NCBI GenBank assembly: GCA_013368325.1
Contig: JAACJK010000167.1
Location: forward strand, 124,001 to 188,000
Direction: 5' to 3'
Source: Ephemerocybe angulata
Taxonomy: Eukaryota > Basidiomycota > Agaricomycetes > Agaricales > Psathyrellaceae
DNA length: 64,000 nt
Positions 23,459 through 33,821 of the stretch are shown one piece after another. The notes below the pieces were generated by a model. It was not told the DNA's origin, made no database searches, and worked only from the letters and a program-made list of their open reading frames with translations. How positions within the stretch are numbered: position 1 is the stretch's first letter; each line of letters opens with the position of its first letter. Both the position numbers and the translations under genes were made by a program.

Positions 23459-23478
23459 CACTGTGGGAAGCACCGACC
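23459..23478 (+). repeat. Left terminal inverted repeat of CACTA element
   Basis: Begins with CACTGTGGGAAG immediately after the AGG duplication. Pairs with 31838-31857. Confidence 0.85.
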
Positions 23479-23725
23479 TTGATCTTCATGCACGGAAAGA
23501 CGTGAACATCACGGACCATTACCGTACAAAAAATGGACATCGACCTTTGTCAAAATGGTTTGGCAACTTTACGGGTTCAGTTCATCTGCCAACCAGCCTT
23601 GTAAAAAATGGTTATTTACCTTGAACTGGACATTTCTACGGGGCTTATCACGGTCTCGGACGGTTTTCTCGCAGGTGAAAATGATGGTTTCAAGCATGAA
23701 ATACAACGGTTTCGAGCACATATGG

Positions 23726-23872
23726 GACGTGGAATTTAAGGGACAGGACGTGAAATCTAAGGGATGGGACGTGGAATCTAAGGGACAATACGTGGAATCT
23801 AAGGGATGGGACGTGGAATCTAAGGGATAGAACATGGATATTACGGGACGAGACGTGGAATAGGAAGGGAGG
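23726..23872 (+). repeat. 21-bp minisatellite, about seven units
   Basis: Tandem units of 21 bases close to GACGTGGAATCTAAGGGATG begin at 23726, 23747, 23768, 23789, 23810, 23831 and 23852. The first five differ at 1-4 positions, the last two are more worn. Because 21 is a multiple of three the array stays open in some frames on both strands, which explains short repeat-bearing ORFs here. I do not read it as coding. It lies 270 bases inside the left end of the CACTA element, where such elements carry subterminal repeats that bind their own transposition proteins. Confidence 0.85.
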
Positions 23873-24113
23873 AACGGCGGTGAATCAGCATCTGAAAGCA
23901 AAGGCCAGTGAGTACCCAATCAGTGATAACAGAACCATATGACGCACTATTAATCATCGATTAGGCTAAAAACGATTAGTACGTAGAGTATCATGAGAAA
24001 AAGGAGCAAGGAAGCAGGGCAGAACAGCGACAGGACATCAGAGCAACTGGACAACAAGACGAGCACAGTAGAAACAGCATCTAAACGGAGCACAAGCATC
24101 GAGCAATGAGAAC

Positions 24114-27100
24114 TTAGAAGACAACACCAGGAAGCGAATGGGGGAGAGACGAGACTGCAGGCTGGTGAGCACAAGAAGTTGGGAGAGGACGAGGGCGAGG
24201 GCGAGGGCGCGGTACTTCAGCCTGGAAGACAGGGCAAATCACGTTAGCAAGGCTTTTCGGTTGTATCAGAATGTAAATCATTACACCAAGAGCCGGGAGG
24301 AGCAATAGCAGTTCGTTAGTCAAGTCAGATAAGAGAGCATCGTTGTCGTTGTCAGGGTGAGCGACGTAGCCAAGGAGAGATGTTCGGCGCATTAGTTTGT
24401 ATGCAGCAACAAGCGTGATGGACTGTGAACTCGCGAGCGCTTGCGCAGCCACCCAAGGAATCAGATAAAACTGCTTGAACGAAAAGCGGTCGTCGAAGTC
24501 GCAGTCAGGAGAAGGTCGGAAAGACTTGAACTTGAGAACGCGGGTGAGCAAGGATTCGATGATGGCACTGCCTTTCTCGCCAAAACTGGTTACAGGTAGA
24601 GGTAGTCAGAAGCTAACGTTAACAACATAGATTGTAGCTGAGATCACTCACGGTCCAACACACGCGGCGTTGATGAAACTCTGGTGCGGCATTCCATTAT
24701 GACGAGCACGTTGGAAATAGAGATCAGGAATCCGAGACTCAGCTCGAGCAGCACTGAGAATGCAGGCGTGAATGGGGTCAGAGTGGACTGATGATACACC
24801 TGTGTAAAGGTCCCAAATCTGATCAGCATGGGCAGCGATGACGTGGGGGAGGATAGCAAAGTCGGGTTCAAGACCTGCACCCATGAGGGTATGCCGAGAG
24901 ACGACAGGAAGCCTTTGCAACATTTCAGCAAAGGTGAGATTTGGCGACTTGTTGGTGGCAGTTGAGCATGAAGGGCCGGAGGGTACAGTTGCTGGTGCTG
25001 TCGCTGTCGAGTCTGGGGCGTCATGAGAACCGAGGCTAGAAAGGGCAGAGTCCTGGGTGCCTTGGAAGTCGCCATCGCCATCGGCGTCACCATCAGCAGC
25101 ATCATCAACTCCATTCATGTCACGACTCTCTTGTGAGCCACCCTCGTTGTCATCTTGATCAGCTGGCGCACCTGGCCCTATTCCCCAAAGCATGTTGTTA
25201 AAACATAGAAGAGTCACAACTCAATGACGACGTACCATCGGCTGCATCATCATCATCACCCCCTTCATCGTTGGGACCTTCGTTCGCAGCCGGTCCACCC
25301 TCCTCTTCCTCCTCCCCCTCCTCTTCTTCCTCCTCCTCCTCCTCTTTCTCCTCCATGGGCTCCTCCTCTTCCTCTTCCTGAACTGAAGGTAGCGGCTTCG
25401 CCTTCAGCTTGGTGCGGGCAGGCAGCGTGATAACAATAGTAGGTGGCTTGCTGGCGCTGGCATCTACCGCCCTGCGGGTAGAGGAACGGGTTGGCCTGGT
25501 GGAGGGCTTCTGGTTGTTGACGGCCCCGAGAGGAGTTTTGGACTTCTTTGCAGGTGCTGGAGCGGGCTCCTCCTCCTCGGGCTCCGACTCGGCAGGAAGA
25601 GGTGCGAGCTTGCGCTTCTTGGGCGCTGGGGGCGGCGGTGGGGCAGTCGACTTCGGCTTGGACTTCTTAGCAGGGGCCGGGGCGGGCTCCTCCTCGGGCT
25701 CCGACTCGGCAGGAAGAGGCGCGTGCTTGCGTTTCTTGGGCACTGGGGGCGGCGGTGGGACCGTCGACTTCGGCTTGGACTTCTTCGCGGGGGCGGCGGT
25801 GGGCTCCTTCTCCTCGGGCTCCGACTCAGCGAGCTTGCGCTTCTTGGGCGCTGGGGGCGGTGGTGGGGCAGTCGACTTCGGCTTGGACTTCTTTGCAGGT
25901 GCTGGAGCGGGCTCCTCCTCAGGCTCCGACTCGGCAGGAAGAGGCGCGTGCTTGCGTTTCTTGGGCACTGGGGGCGGCGGTGGGACCGTCGACTTCGGCT
26001 TGGACTTCTTCGCGGGGGCGGCGGTGGGCTCCTTCTCCTCGGGCTCTGACTCAGCAGGAGGTGGGGGGTGCTTGAGCTTCTTCGATGCAGGGGGTGGAGG
26101 GGCGGCAGACGACTTGAGCTTGGACTTCTTCGCGGGGACTGGGGCAGGCTCCTCCTCCTCGGGATCAGACTCAGCAGGAGGTGGGGGGTGCTTGAGCTTC
26201 TTCGATGCAGGGGGTGGAGGGGCGGCAGACGACTTGGGCTTGGACTTCTTCACAGGGACTGGGGTGGGCTCCTCATCTTCGGACGATGACAGTACCTGGG
26301 GCGCAAGCTTCAACTTGGATTTCTTGGCAGGGGGTGGGGCATGCTCGTCTTCAGACTCAGAGCTGGATGGAGGGGGCGCCTCTTTCAACTTAGACTTCTT
26401 CACTCCAGAGACGGGAGGCTTAGGGGGTGGAGGTGGAGCTGGCTTGGGTTTCGCCGCAGGCTTCGAACTACTGCTGACTTTCTCTTTCTTGATACGCCGA
26501 AGGGGTTCAGCTTCCTCCTATAGGTAGATTAGTAAAGATACAATCATCACAGAGACTTGAAAATACGAACCTCAGATTGCTTCGCTTTCTTCTTCTTTGG
26601 AACATCTTCCTCGCTTTCATCATCAGAAACAACAACCTGCTGCGTCGAGTTAGAACATATTTGGAATGCGAGAGCAGAGAAGTTGACGTACATGATTGCG
26701 CTTGCGCTTTGCACCAGTAGGCTCTTCATCGTCATCGGGAGCTTCACCATCGTCACTTCCCTGAGACAGGTGTGAGCGAGCACCGAGAGGTAGAGGAACA
26801 ATATATATGCGCATATATGCGCATATATCACAACACTCACCTCCTTCTTTCCGCGGCCAGCCCTGCTTGCAGAATTGTCGCACCATGTCGTTATGATGCA
26901 ACGAATGGGCCATCCATTGATAAAGTATCGAAGGTCAACAGTTTTGATATCCTTCGTTGCCTATGTGCCGTTAGAACATATCGTAGAAACAAACTGGGCG
27001 ATCTTACCTTATCAACCACTATTTGGACCTTAGAAGTGGACTGCTTCGATATCGAAAGCCCTTTGGTCAAGTATTTGGCGCATATATCCGTAATACCACT

Positions 27101-27265
27101 CTAAATCATGGTGTGAGCTCCCATCGACAAACTGAAAGAAATTGGACGTACCCGGGTGCGGTTCCACTTGCTGCCTCCCTTCTTGAGGCCGAGATAGTTC
27201 CAGACCTCTGTAATACGCCCCTTGGGCCTTGGAATGAGCTCGCTGTGGGGGATAACGTTGGACAT
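24114..27265 (-). CDS. CACTA-element accessory protein with Lys/Pro/Glu repeat tract
   Basis: Eight exons, all in phase: 27265-27152, 27100-27008, 26960-26841, 26760-26692, 26639-26571, 26517-25236, 25177-24652 and 24585-24114, giving 914 aa. The N-terminus starts MSNVIPHSELIPRPKGR, then ITEVWNYLGLKKGGSKWN and a segment ending CIITTWCDNSASRAGRGKKE. This could be a small DNA-binding module (inference). Acidic linkers and KKKKAKQ follow. Residues about 170-520 are tandem repeats of a 35-40 residue unit, Lys-Ser-Lys / Pro-Pro-Pro / Glu-Pro-Glu-Glu. The C-terminal 330 residues are globular (NLTFAEMLQRLPVVSRHTL; FSFKQFYLIPWVAAQALAS) with a hydrophobic helix (LLLLLPALGVMIYILIQ). No family was recognised. 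It is encoded inside the transposon, head-to-head with the transposase, so a TNPA-like helper role is the leading guess. Confidence 0.75.
25606..26290 (-). repeat. Coding tandem repeats with 225-bp and 120-bp higher-order periods
   Basis: Within the sixth exon of the accessory gene, a block starting at 25606 recurs almost exactly 225 bases later at 25831. A second block at 26041-26120 recurs exactly 120 bases later at 26161. Units encode the Lys/Pro/Glu repeats. The near identity at DNA level points to recent unequal exchange or replication slippage. Confidence 0.85.
26803..26828. repeat. 26-bp perfect palindrome of alternating ATAT/GCGC
   Basis: Sequence built of ATATATGCGC units, fully self-complementary, inside the third intron of the accessory gene. 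It can form a cruciform, or a hairpin in the unspliced RNA. Confidence 0.8.
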
Positions 27266-27491
27266 GGTGGTATAAGGGAAGAAAGCGACTGGAGAGGGAT
27301 CAGGCTTGGCTGGGAAATTAGAGCACGTGACCGTGTGCATAGATCAAATCAAGAAGTCCCAACTTCTTGAGGTTCGTTGAATCGTTCTGAGCCTGAACAC
27401 ATGTCTTTGTCTATAAACACTTTAAATTCTCCTACAACTATTCTACACACCACAAGCTTGTGTCACCCAGAGTTAGGAAATTACTCCAGAT
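27266..27491. promoter_or_regulatory. Shared divergent promoter region of the CACTA element genes
   Basis: 226 bases separate the two start codons, so both element genes must be driven from here. It contains a 12-bp palindrome (CACAAGCTTGTG, 27452-27463). No clear TATA box seen. Confidence 0.5.
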
Positions 27492-30400
27492 ATGAAGAAA
27501 AAGAGGTGTCGGTGCAAACCCACCTGCCAGAAGCCTTTGACGCAGCGGCAAAGAGCCCGGCATTACGCGACAGCAGATCCTGACTTCATTGAAGACTCAG
27601 AATCACTAAGTGAGTCTGGAGAGGATAATATGGATGTAGAAGAAGGGTAATACAGGTCTCTTTTTATTTTATCCATTCACTTGCTAATGATTTCATTCTT
27701 CGTCTAAAAAGGGAACAAGTGGGCGCCAGTGGGTCCCAATCCGACCCATCGGATAAGCAATCCAACGAAGGGTCTGGTAGCGATGATAGTGAAGACTCGG
27801 ACACTGGTCATCCGGACATACTTCCAGAGGATGAGCATCTTTACAATGATCTCTCAGACGACGAGCAGCGTGTTCTTGAAGTTGAGCGGGAAGTTGCTGA
27901 GCACGACGGTGATGATGATGATGACTTTGCGTATTATGGTACGTCTGCAGTTTTATACCCTTATTTGCATAGTCGCTGATATATAGAATAGCTCATGACC
28001 TCTCCGAGGAGGACCGTGACAATATCCGCGCTTTTCAGCTACGACTTTTGGCCAACATGCCTCGGACGGCGTTCAATCAAATGCGCCACACTTTTCGGAA
28101 CAAGCTGAAAATCAACTCAGAGTGGAGGATGCTCCATCGAATATCAAGCTTGTCTGGGGTTGTGACCAACTTTCATGACTGCTGCGTCAAGTCCTGCGCT
28201 GCGTTTATTGACAAATACGCCGAGCTCGACAAGTGTCCCGTGTGCAAAGCTGACCGGTACGACAGCCATGGTCGGGCACGGCGTGCTTGGTGCTCTATTT
28301 CAATCACTGAGCAGCTCCAAGGCCTTTACGAGTCTCCAGTCTACGCAAAGAAGATGCGCTACCGCTCGGAATTCAGCATTACAGGTCCTGACTTAATCAA
28401 GGATGTCTTCGATGGCGCTCACTATCAGAAACTCTGTCGCCACCGTGTTACAATTGACGGAGTCAAACAGAACCACCGTTACTTCCAAGACGAGACCGAC
28501 GTTGCTCTCTCGGTCTGTACGGATGGCTTCCTTATCTTTGGGCGCAATCGTTCTGGGCCATCAGCCACTCCCATCCTCATCCAGAATTACAACCTTCCCC
28601 CTGAAATTCGCACTCACAACAAACACCTCATCTGCGCCGGAATCATTCCAGGCCCCAATCAACCGAAGGAACTTGCATCATTTCGAGCGCCGTTGGAGAC
28701 AGAGCTGTGCAGACTCGGTGCGAAAGGTGTTGCATCGCAAGACGCCCACACCGATGAGATCTTCTATCTCCGTGCTTACCAGATCTTTGAGCTAGGCGAC
28801 ATCATTGCTGTGGAAAAATCACTGGGGCTCAAGGGCCATAGCAGCTACTGTCCCTGCAGGTCATGCACGCTGAAGGGTGTTCGGGATGTCGCCAACGGAG
28901 GAAAGATATACTATATACCCCTTCGCCTACCTCGTGATCAACACCCCAGCCAAGACGAGAATGACTCTCGTGATCCAGCTCTGAATCAACTCCCAAAGAG
29001 GACGCATAAAAGCTTCCAGGCTGTCTTGGAACAAATCAACGATGCCGACGGAAAAGGGGAGAAGGAGGCCATTGCCAAGGAGAAGGGTGTAAAGAAGCCA
29101 GCTGCCTTCGGTCGAGTTGGGTCCATTGACTTTGGGAAGAGCGTTCCATGGGATTGGATGCACTTGTTTTTGGAGAATGTCGTGCAGAACCTCTTCAAGT
29201 TTTGGACGGGTGACTATAAAGGTCTTGATACTGGGAAAGAGGATTACGAGATTCCAGCGCACATCTGGGTGGATATTGGGCAGGAAACGGCAGAGGCCGT
29301 CAAGGACATACCTGCGCACTTTGTTCGTTGCCTCAAAAACATTATGACTGACCGCAGCAGCTTTACCGCAGAATCCTGGTGCTTCTGGTTTATATACCTG
29401 GCTCCTGTCTTACTGCGCAATCGTTTCAAGAAGACGAAGTATTATGATCATATGTGTGCTTTGGTGGAGATCATGAAGAAGACCCTCAAGTACAGCATAA
29501 CGTCTGCCGAGCTCGACAGCCTAGAGGAGGACATCATAGATTGGGTTAAAAAGTACGAGCGGTATGTTGGTTTTGATGTCGGTGTATTGCATATGGTGAT
29601 TCTGACGACTTGAAGATATTATTATCAGTATGCTTCTGATCGTTTGTCTGCCTGTGTTCTCACAATCCATGGGCTACTCCATGTTGTTGATGACATTCGC
29701 AACTGCGGCCCTAGCTGGACAACGTGGACTTTTTTCATGGAGCGTTTCTGCGGGATTCTCAAGCATGCCCTTCGGTCCAGGCAGTACCCTTGGGCTAATC
29801 TCACCAAGCGCGCTCTCCACATGTCGTGGATAAATCAACTTGGGTACCGCTATGACCTGGAAGAAGAGCTTTCTCTCCCAGGTCTTGACTACCGCTACAG
29901 AGACCCCAACCAGCTGACAAGAAATGAAAAGCGATATAAGCATTGTACGTACCATTCTGCTTCGCCCACACAGCGCGTAAGCTAATACCAAGTGGGTGTA
30001 TGGCATAGATCACAACCATGTTGTTCTTACGCCTTTCGATTCAAAGCACCATCCAGAAAATGAAATTCGAAAGCAAGTCGCTTATTATTGGAAAATCGTT
30101 ACGGGGCGCGGTCAAACTGCGATCGAAAAGGTCCTCCCCAAGGTCATGCCCGCTTGGGGCAAAGTTCGCATCGATGGGTTGAGGACAACAATTCGCTCAA
30201 CCATGGCAGCAACACGTCATGATACTGGGCGAAATTCTTCCTTCATACGGGTGCGTTCCTTCCATACTCTTGAATTGAATTCCGCTCAAAATCCTGAAAA
30301 CAGTATGAGAATACGTACAGTGGAGAGGACGACGAGGAGATTAAAGTCGTCGGATACGGGCAACTGCTTAAGGTCCTCGTTTGTACTCTTCCAGACAAGC

Positions 30401-30663
30401 CAATCTTTGGGCCTGCTTCCGGGAAAGTCAGACTTCTGGCCGTCGTTCGTCCTTGTCAAACGCAAGGGCAGGACGCCCGGGTCACACTAACAAAGTACAA
30501 AGATCAACTTTCCCCACTCGTAATGGACTTGCGGGACATTGTAGCATTGGTGGGGCGAGTCCAAACGCGAGGAAGGTGGTGGATTGTCGATAGGTTTGAT
30601 TCGTGTGCAAGCGTGAGCTTCGAAGATGGGGAGGAAAGCGGGGAGGAGAATAATAATGATTAG
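27492..30663 (+). CDS. Tnp2-type CACTA transposase, intact, 960 aa
   Basis: Six exons, all in phase: 27492-27646, 27712-27938, 27992-29561, 29616-29944, 30009-30250 and 30304-30663. The N-terminus MKKKRCRCKPTCQKPL has the CxCxxxC finger usual for this family, then an acidic linker. The second Cys cluster is DCCVKSCAAFIDKY..CPVC (residues about 191-212). Candidate catalytic acids are D305 in SVCTDGFLIFG, D515 in VPWDWMHLFLENVV and E693 in FFMERFCGILKHAL. A third Cys motif, CPCRSC, sits at 414-419. The VLTIHGLLHVVDDIRNCGPSW stretch is the DUF4218-like part of Tnp2 proteins. The C-terminal domain ends with GRWWIVDR. No stop, frameshift or damaged splice site was found, so an active protein is possible. 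It cuts and re-inserts elements bearing matching termini. Confidence 0.9.
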
Positions 30664-30716
30664 ATTAAAAGAGCTAGTTAAACACAACAGAGTTTGTTCG
30701 AAGATAAATATGCTGG

Positions 30717-31092
30717 CGACTTAATCATGGACTACCCAAACAAAGTAAGAGGTGCGCGGCATTCCGTATGCGGTGGCATCCCTCGTGTCGCCTGGACACT
30801 CATGCGAGGAGATGCCTAATGTCACCAGGACATGCCTTTTACAAGGCTGCATATGGTGCGTTGCTCGTTACTTTGTTGCTCAGCCGTGACGGTCAAGGTT
30901 CACGGGCCTGCATCGACTTAATCACGGACTAGGCAAACAAAGTAAGAGGTGCGCAGCATTCCGTATGCGGTGGCATCCCTCGTGTCACCCGGACACTCAA
31001 TGCGAGGAGATGCCTAATGTCGCCAGGACATGCCTTTTACAAGGCTGCATATGGTGCGTTGCTCGTTACTTTGTTGCTCAGCCGTGACGGTC
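30717..31092 (+). repeat. Two direct copies of a 178-bp unit with internal inverted repeats
   Basis: Copy 1 is 30717-30894, copy 2 is 30914-31092, more than 90 percent identical with a 19-base spacer. Each copy carries an inverted pair: AACAAAGTAA near its start and TTACTTTGTT near its end, enclosing about 130 bases, plus an inner dyad around CCTGGACA / TGTCACCAGG. This is either a duplicated MITE-like insertion or a subterminal repeat of the CACTA element, in which it lies 54 bases after the transposase stop. Confidence 0.85.
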
Positions 31093-31837
31093 TGGGCAGG
31101 TGGTGAAGACCCGTGGGCCAGTGGGCAGTGGGAAGAACCAAAGGGAGCCCTTGATGGACCAAGGGGGAGGTGGGGAGGTGGTGGAGGGTAGACGGTCCTG
31201 TTCGTTCGACCTGGAGCAAGCAATATGAATAGTCAGCGTCGGGCGAGTGAGGTATTCAGCACGACGGGGCGAGATTCAAGGCGTCGCTGCGCGCTGAGCC
31301 CCGCGCGGCGCCAGCCCTTCACGCGAACCGCCGTGCATGGGGAAGGTCTAGACTCACCAGGTCTAGTCTGCATGTTTTGCTGGCGCACGTCGGCGCGACA
31401 ATGGGGCAACTCAAACGGATGTGCACTGTGTGCTACACAAGGGCACCAGCGTGTGCATCCTCACACAACACCCTCATCTAGCCCGGCGCCCAGAGGTAAA
31501 GCAAGGAGGTGCAAGGGGGATGGACCGGAGAAGGTGGTGGTGGAGGAAGAGAAAGAAATTTGCTCGCATCACTTGAAATTGACCAGGTCCGTGACGGAAC
31601 GGGGTCGGACCTTGAAAATCCGGATTTTGCCGCTGCCCAATTAGGCGCCCGGCGGGGTGTCCGGATGCCGTCGTTTGACGGCTCCGAACTCAAAGGGGTA
31701 GAAAATATGATTTTTGGGAGAAAAGGTATGCGACCATTATTTTATGTCCAACGGCAGTACGGTATGGTAACGGGGTTACGGTCAAGGTACTGGTCCGTAT
31801 TTTGAACGTTCGGATGGGCGGCACCCGTGAGAATTAC
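31093..31837. other. Right subterminal region of the CACTA element, no gene
   Basis: About 750 bases with short overlapping ORFs only (longest 139 aa at 31225-31644, ATG start, no motif). Repeated ACGG/GTTACGG-like words lie at 31758-31798 and resemble words at the left end. Confidence 0.45.
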
Positions 31838-31857
31838 GGGCGGGACTTCCCACAGTG
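31838..31857 (-). repeat. Right terminal inverted repeat of CACTA element
   Basis: Ends CTTCCCACAGTG immediately before the AGG duplication at 31858-31860; mirror of 23459-23478. Confidence 0.85.
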
Positions 31858-32253
31858 AGGGAAGGTCGACATATCCGAGTCTCCGTCCCGACTGGAGGAC
31901 GGAACGGGCGTTCCGACGGGCGCTCATAACCATAGAACGGGGAGCGCCCGGTATCTCAAGACACAGGCCAGTTTGGAGCATCACTCATACGAGTATGCCG
32001 ACAAGCTCGGGGGTAAATCTGATTCGAGCCTTCGAAGAAGCAAGGATCGACACTGACCAAAGGTTTCTGAAAGCGGCCTCACTGACATATGGACCGCAGT
32101 GATTGCGACATTGAGTTGTGATCCCGATGCTTTAATTAGTGAAGCAGCCAACAGCACGAGCTCTAAGTTACTAAGATGTGGATAGAATAAACAGCGAAAA
32201 ATGTTTGTAGAAACCCGGGAGGGTCGGGGAGGTACCGTGAAACAGGAGAGCCC
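31858..32253. other. Intergenic, right flank of the transposon
   Basis: 396 bases between the element and the 3' end of the next gene. Nothing distinctive seen apart from the target duplication at its left edge. Confidence 0.5.
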
Positions 32254-33821
32254 TCAACTCATCGCCCGCGCAATTGCGCTCGGGTCTATACTCGAGACGC
32301 AGCTATCAACCGCATTGGATAGAGCCACATAGAGCGACGGACCGCATTCTTGATACCCTATCAGGACTTGCGGAGGTTCCTGTCGGGGGGCAAGTATATC
32401 CATGTAAGTACCGAGAGAAAAGGAGGTTGGTAGCAAGTAGCTTACGGTGGGTGTGGCGGCATGGAGCCATTGCAATATCTCACCGCAGTCACTTCTCAGC
32501 CGGGCCCATATCGACAGGAAGAGTGCGAGACCGGACTCGAGGGACAGCATCGTGTCGCATGCGAGTGAAGCGACCGTCGACTGTGTGATTCCCAAGCAAT
32601 CGGTCTGGTGCATCCTGATCTGAGCTGTGTACTGTGCATGAGCGAGCTCGCTGCCTTTTACTTTGCGCTTGTCAGCATGCCTGCAAGAAGATGACGCAGA
32701 AGTCTACTCACGTTCGAGGGCGTGATATGCTTGAGTAACTTTAAGCATATTCTCGCTCATTGCCTTCCGAAGAAAGAGGATATGAGATGAAGCTATTGTT
32801 GCCGACTATGATGATGTAGGCTTACCATACGCTGCTGAGGAATCTTTGAGCGGTTGGGTCTTCTTCCAGAAGATGAAACTATTCTGAACACAGAGAATGC
32901 AAGGTGGGTGATGTCTGGTCGGGACAACTCTGCATTCTAATAACGGAAGGGTATTTATTTAGCTGGAGCGACCCCAAAAGGACAAGCAAAACTCACCATG
33001 ATGCAAGTTCTTTGCAATTCGATGGACTGTCAGCCTTTGCTCCATAGTCATAAGGCGATGAATATAGACATACTGTTTGGTATGGGCCTCTACGTCGGAG
33101 ACTTTGGCTGCTACATCGTATATTTCCTTCTGGCCATCAGACCTCCGAAGAGCAACGAACTTAGCGAACTCGGCGTGAAACATCGAAACTTGCTGGGATA
33201 ATGCTAGGGCTCGCTCAACAAGGCTTCGTGTTCTTGCAAAATGTTCTGAAGACAACTACAAACCAATATTTAGACGGGCCGAGGGAATGCCACCACCGAA
33301 TGCGTACCGTTACGAACGACTGGAGTATCTGAACGGTTTCTTGATATGAACGACGCGAGCGACCGCTCATATTACGCGCTGCGACGGGTAGAACTGAATC
33401 ACAAAATACTGCAAAGGTGGCTCAGCTTCAGAACATCTGAGTTGAGATCCCGTTGGGCCTTACGCTTTAGCCGGCCTGAGATATATCCAGCGTTGTTGCG
33501 GTACAGGCAGAGCAAGTCTCCGAGGTCCTGATGAAATTATTAGAACGCCGAAACACGTTGTTAAAGTTGCGGGTGCGTCGCCCTCGGCCTGACTCATACC
33601 TTGGACAAAACGTCCCACCGAGGCTTGAAAGGAGCGTCCAATTTCTTTAGGTCGATAGTGTGCAGGTCCTTCGCCATTCGCACAAACCTCTCCACCAGCA
33701 GTGCCATTGCCTGACCGAGCCTGTTACAGGCATCATTAATGTCCTCCTGCACGTCGGGGTCCGCGAAGGCATGTGTGGCTTCAAGATACGTTAGGCACCT
33801 GGGTTTGGAGGAGTGAGCCAT
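32254..33821 (-). CDS. Orphan multi-exon helical protein
   Basis: Start MAHSSKPRCLTYLEATHAFA at 33821; the ORF is open further upstream only through non-ATG codons. Exons that join in phase: 33821-33600, 33527-33464, 33393-33308, 33255-32997 and 32936-32826. After these come a short exon near 32750-32710 and a long one from about 32670 to 32254, which may contain one more intron. The protein is strongly helical: INDACNRLGQAMALLVERFV, RSLVERALALSQQVSMFHAEF, YVYIHRLMTMEQRLTVHRIA. The C-terminal exon is hydrophobic and Cys/Ser-rich (LESGLALFLSIWARL). No family was recognised; coiled-coil packing is likely. The joins after 32826 are less certain because one candidate acceptor brings in a stop. 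Confidence 0.6.

Larger units (their letters stand above)
23459..31857 (+). mobile_element. Complete CACTA-superfamily DNA transposon, 8,399 bp
   Basis: Both ends are visible. The left end reads CACTGTGGGAAGCACCG and the right end, read on the other strand, CACTGTGGGAAGTCCCG: 12 of 12 and then about 17 of 20 bases match. Inner similarity (ACGGACCATTACC against ACGGACCAGTACC) extends the inverted repeat imperfectly to about 65 bases. The 3 bases outside each end are identical (AGG at 23456-23458 and at 31858-31860), the target-site duplication expected of CACTA elements. Inside lie a Tnp2-type transposase (27492-30663), a divergent accessory ORF (24114-27265), a 21-bp minisatellite near the left end and a duplicated 178-bp unit near the right end. 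Both genes are uninterrupted, so the insertion appears recent. Confidence 0.88.

Noticed and set aside
23555..23919. ORFs on both strands across the 21-bp repeats
   Set aside because: Open only because the unit length is a multiple of three; no start context or splice partners.
25198..26527. Long plus-strand ORFs (up to 372 aa) opposite the Lys/Pro/Glu repeats
   Set aside because: They are antisense shadows of the repetitive coding exon; the minus-strand frame joins seven other exons in phase.
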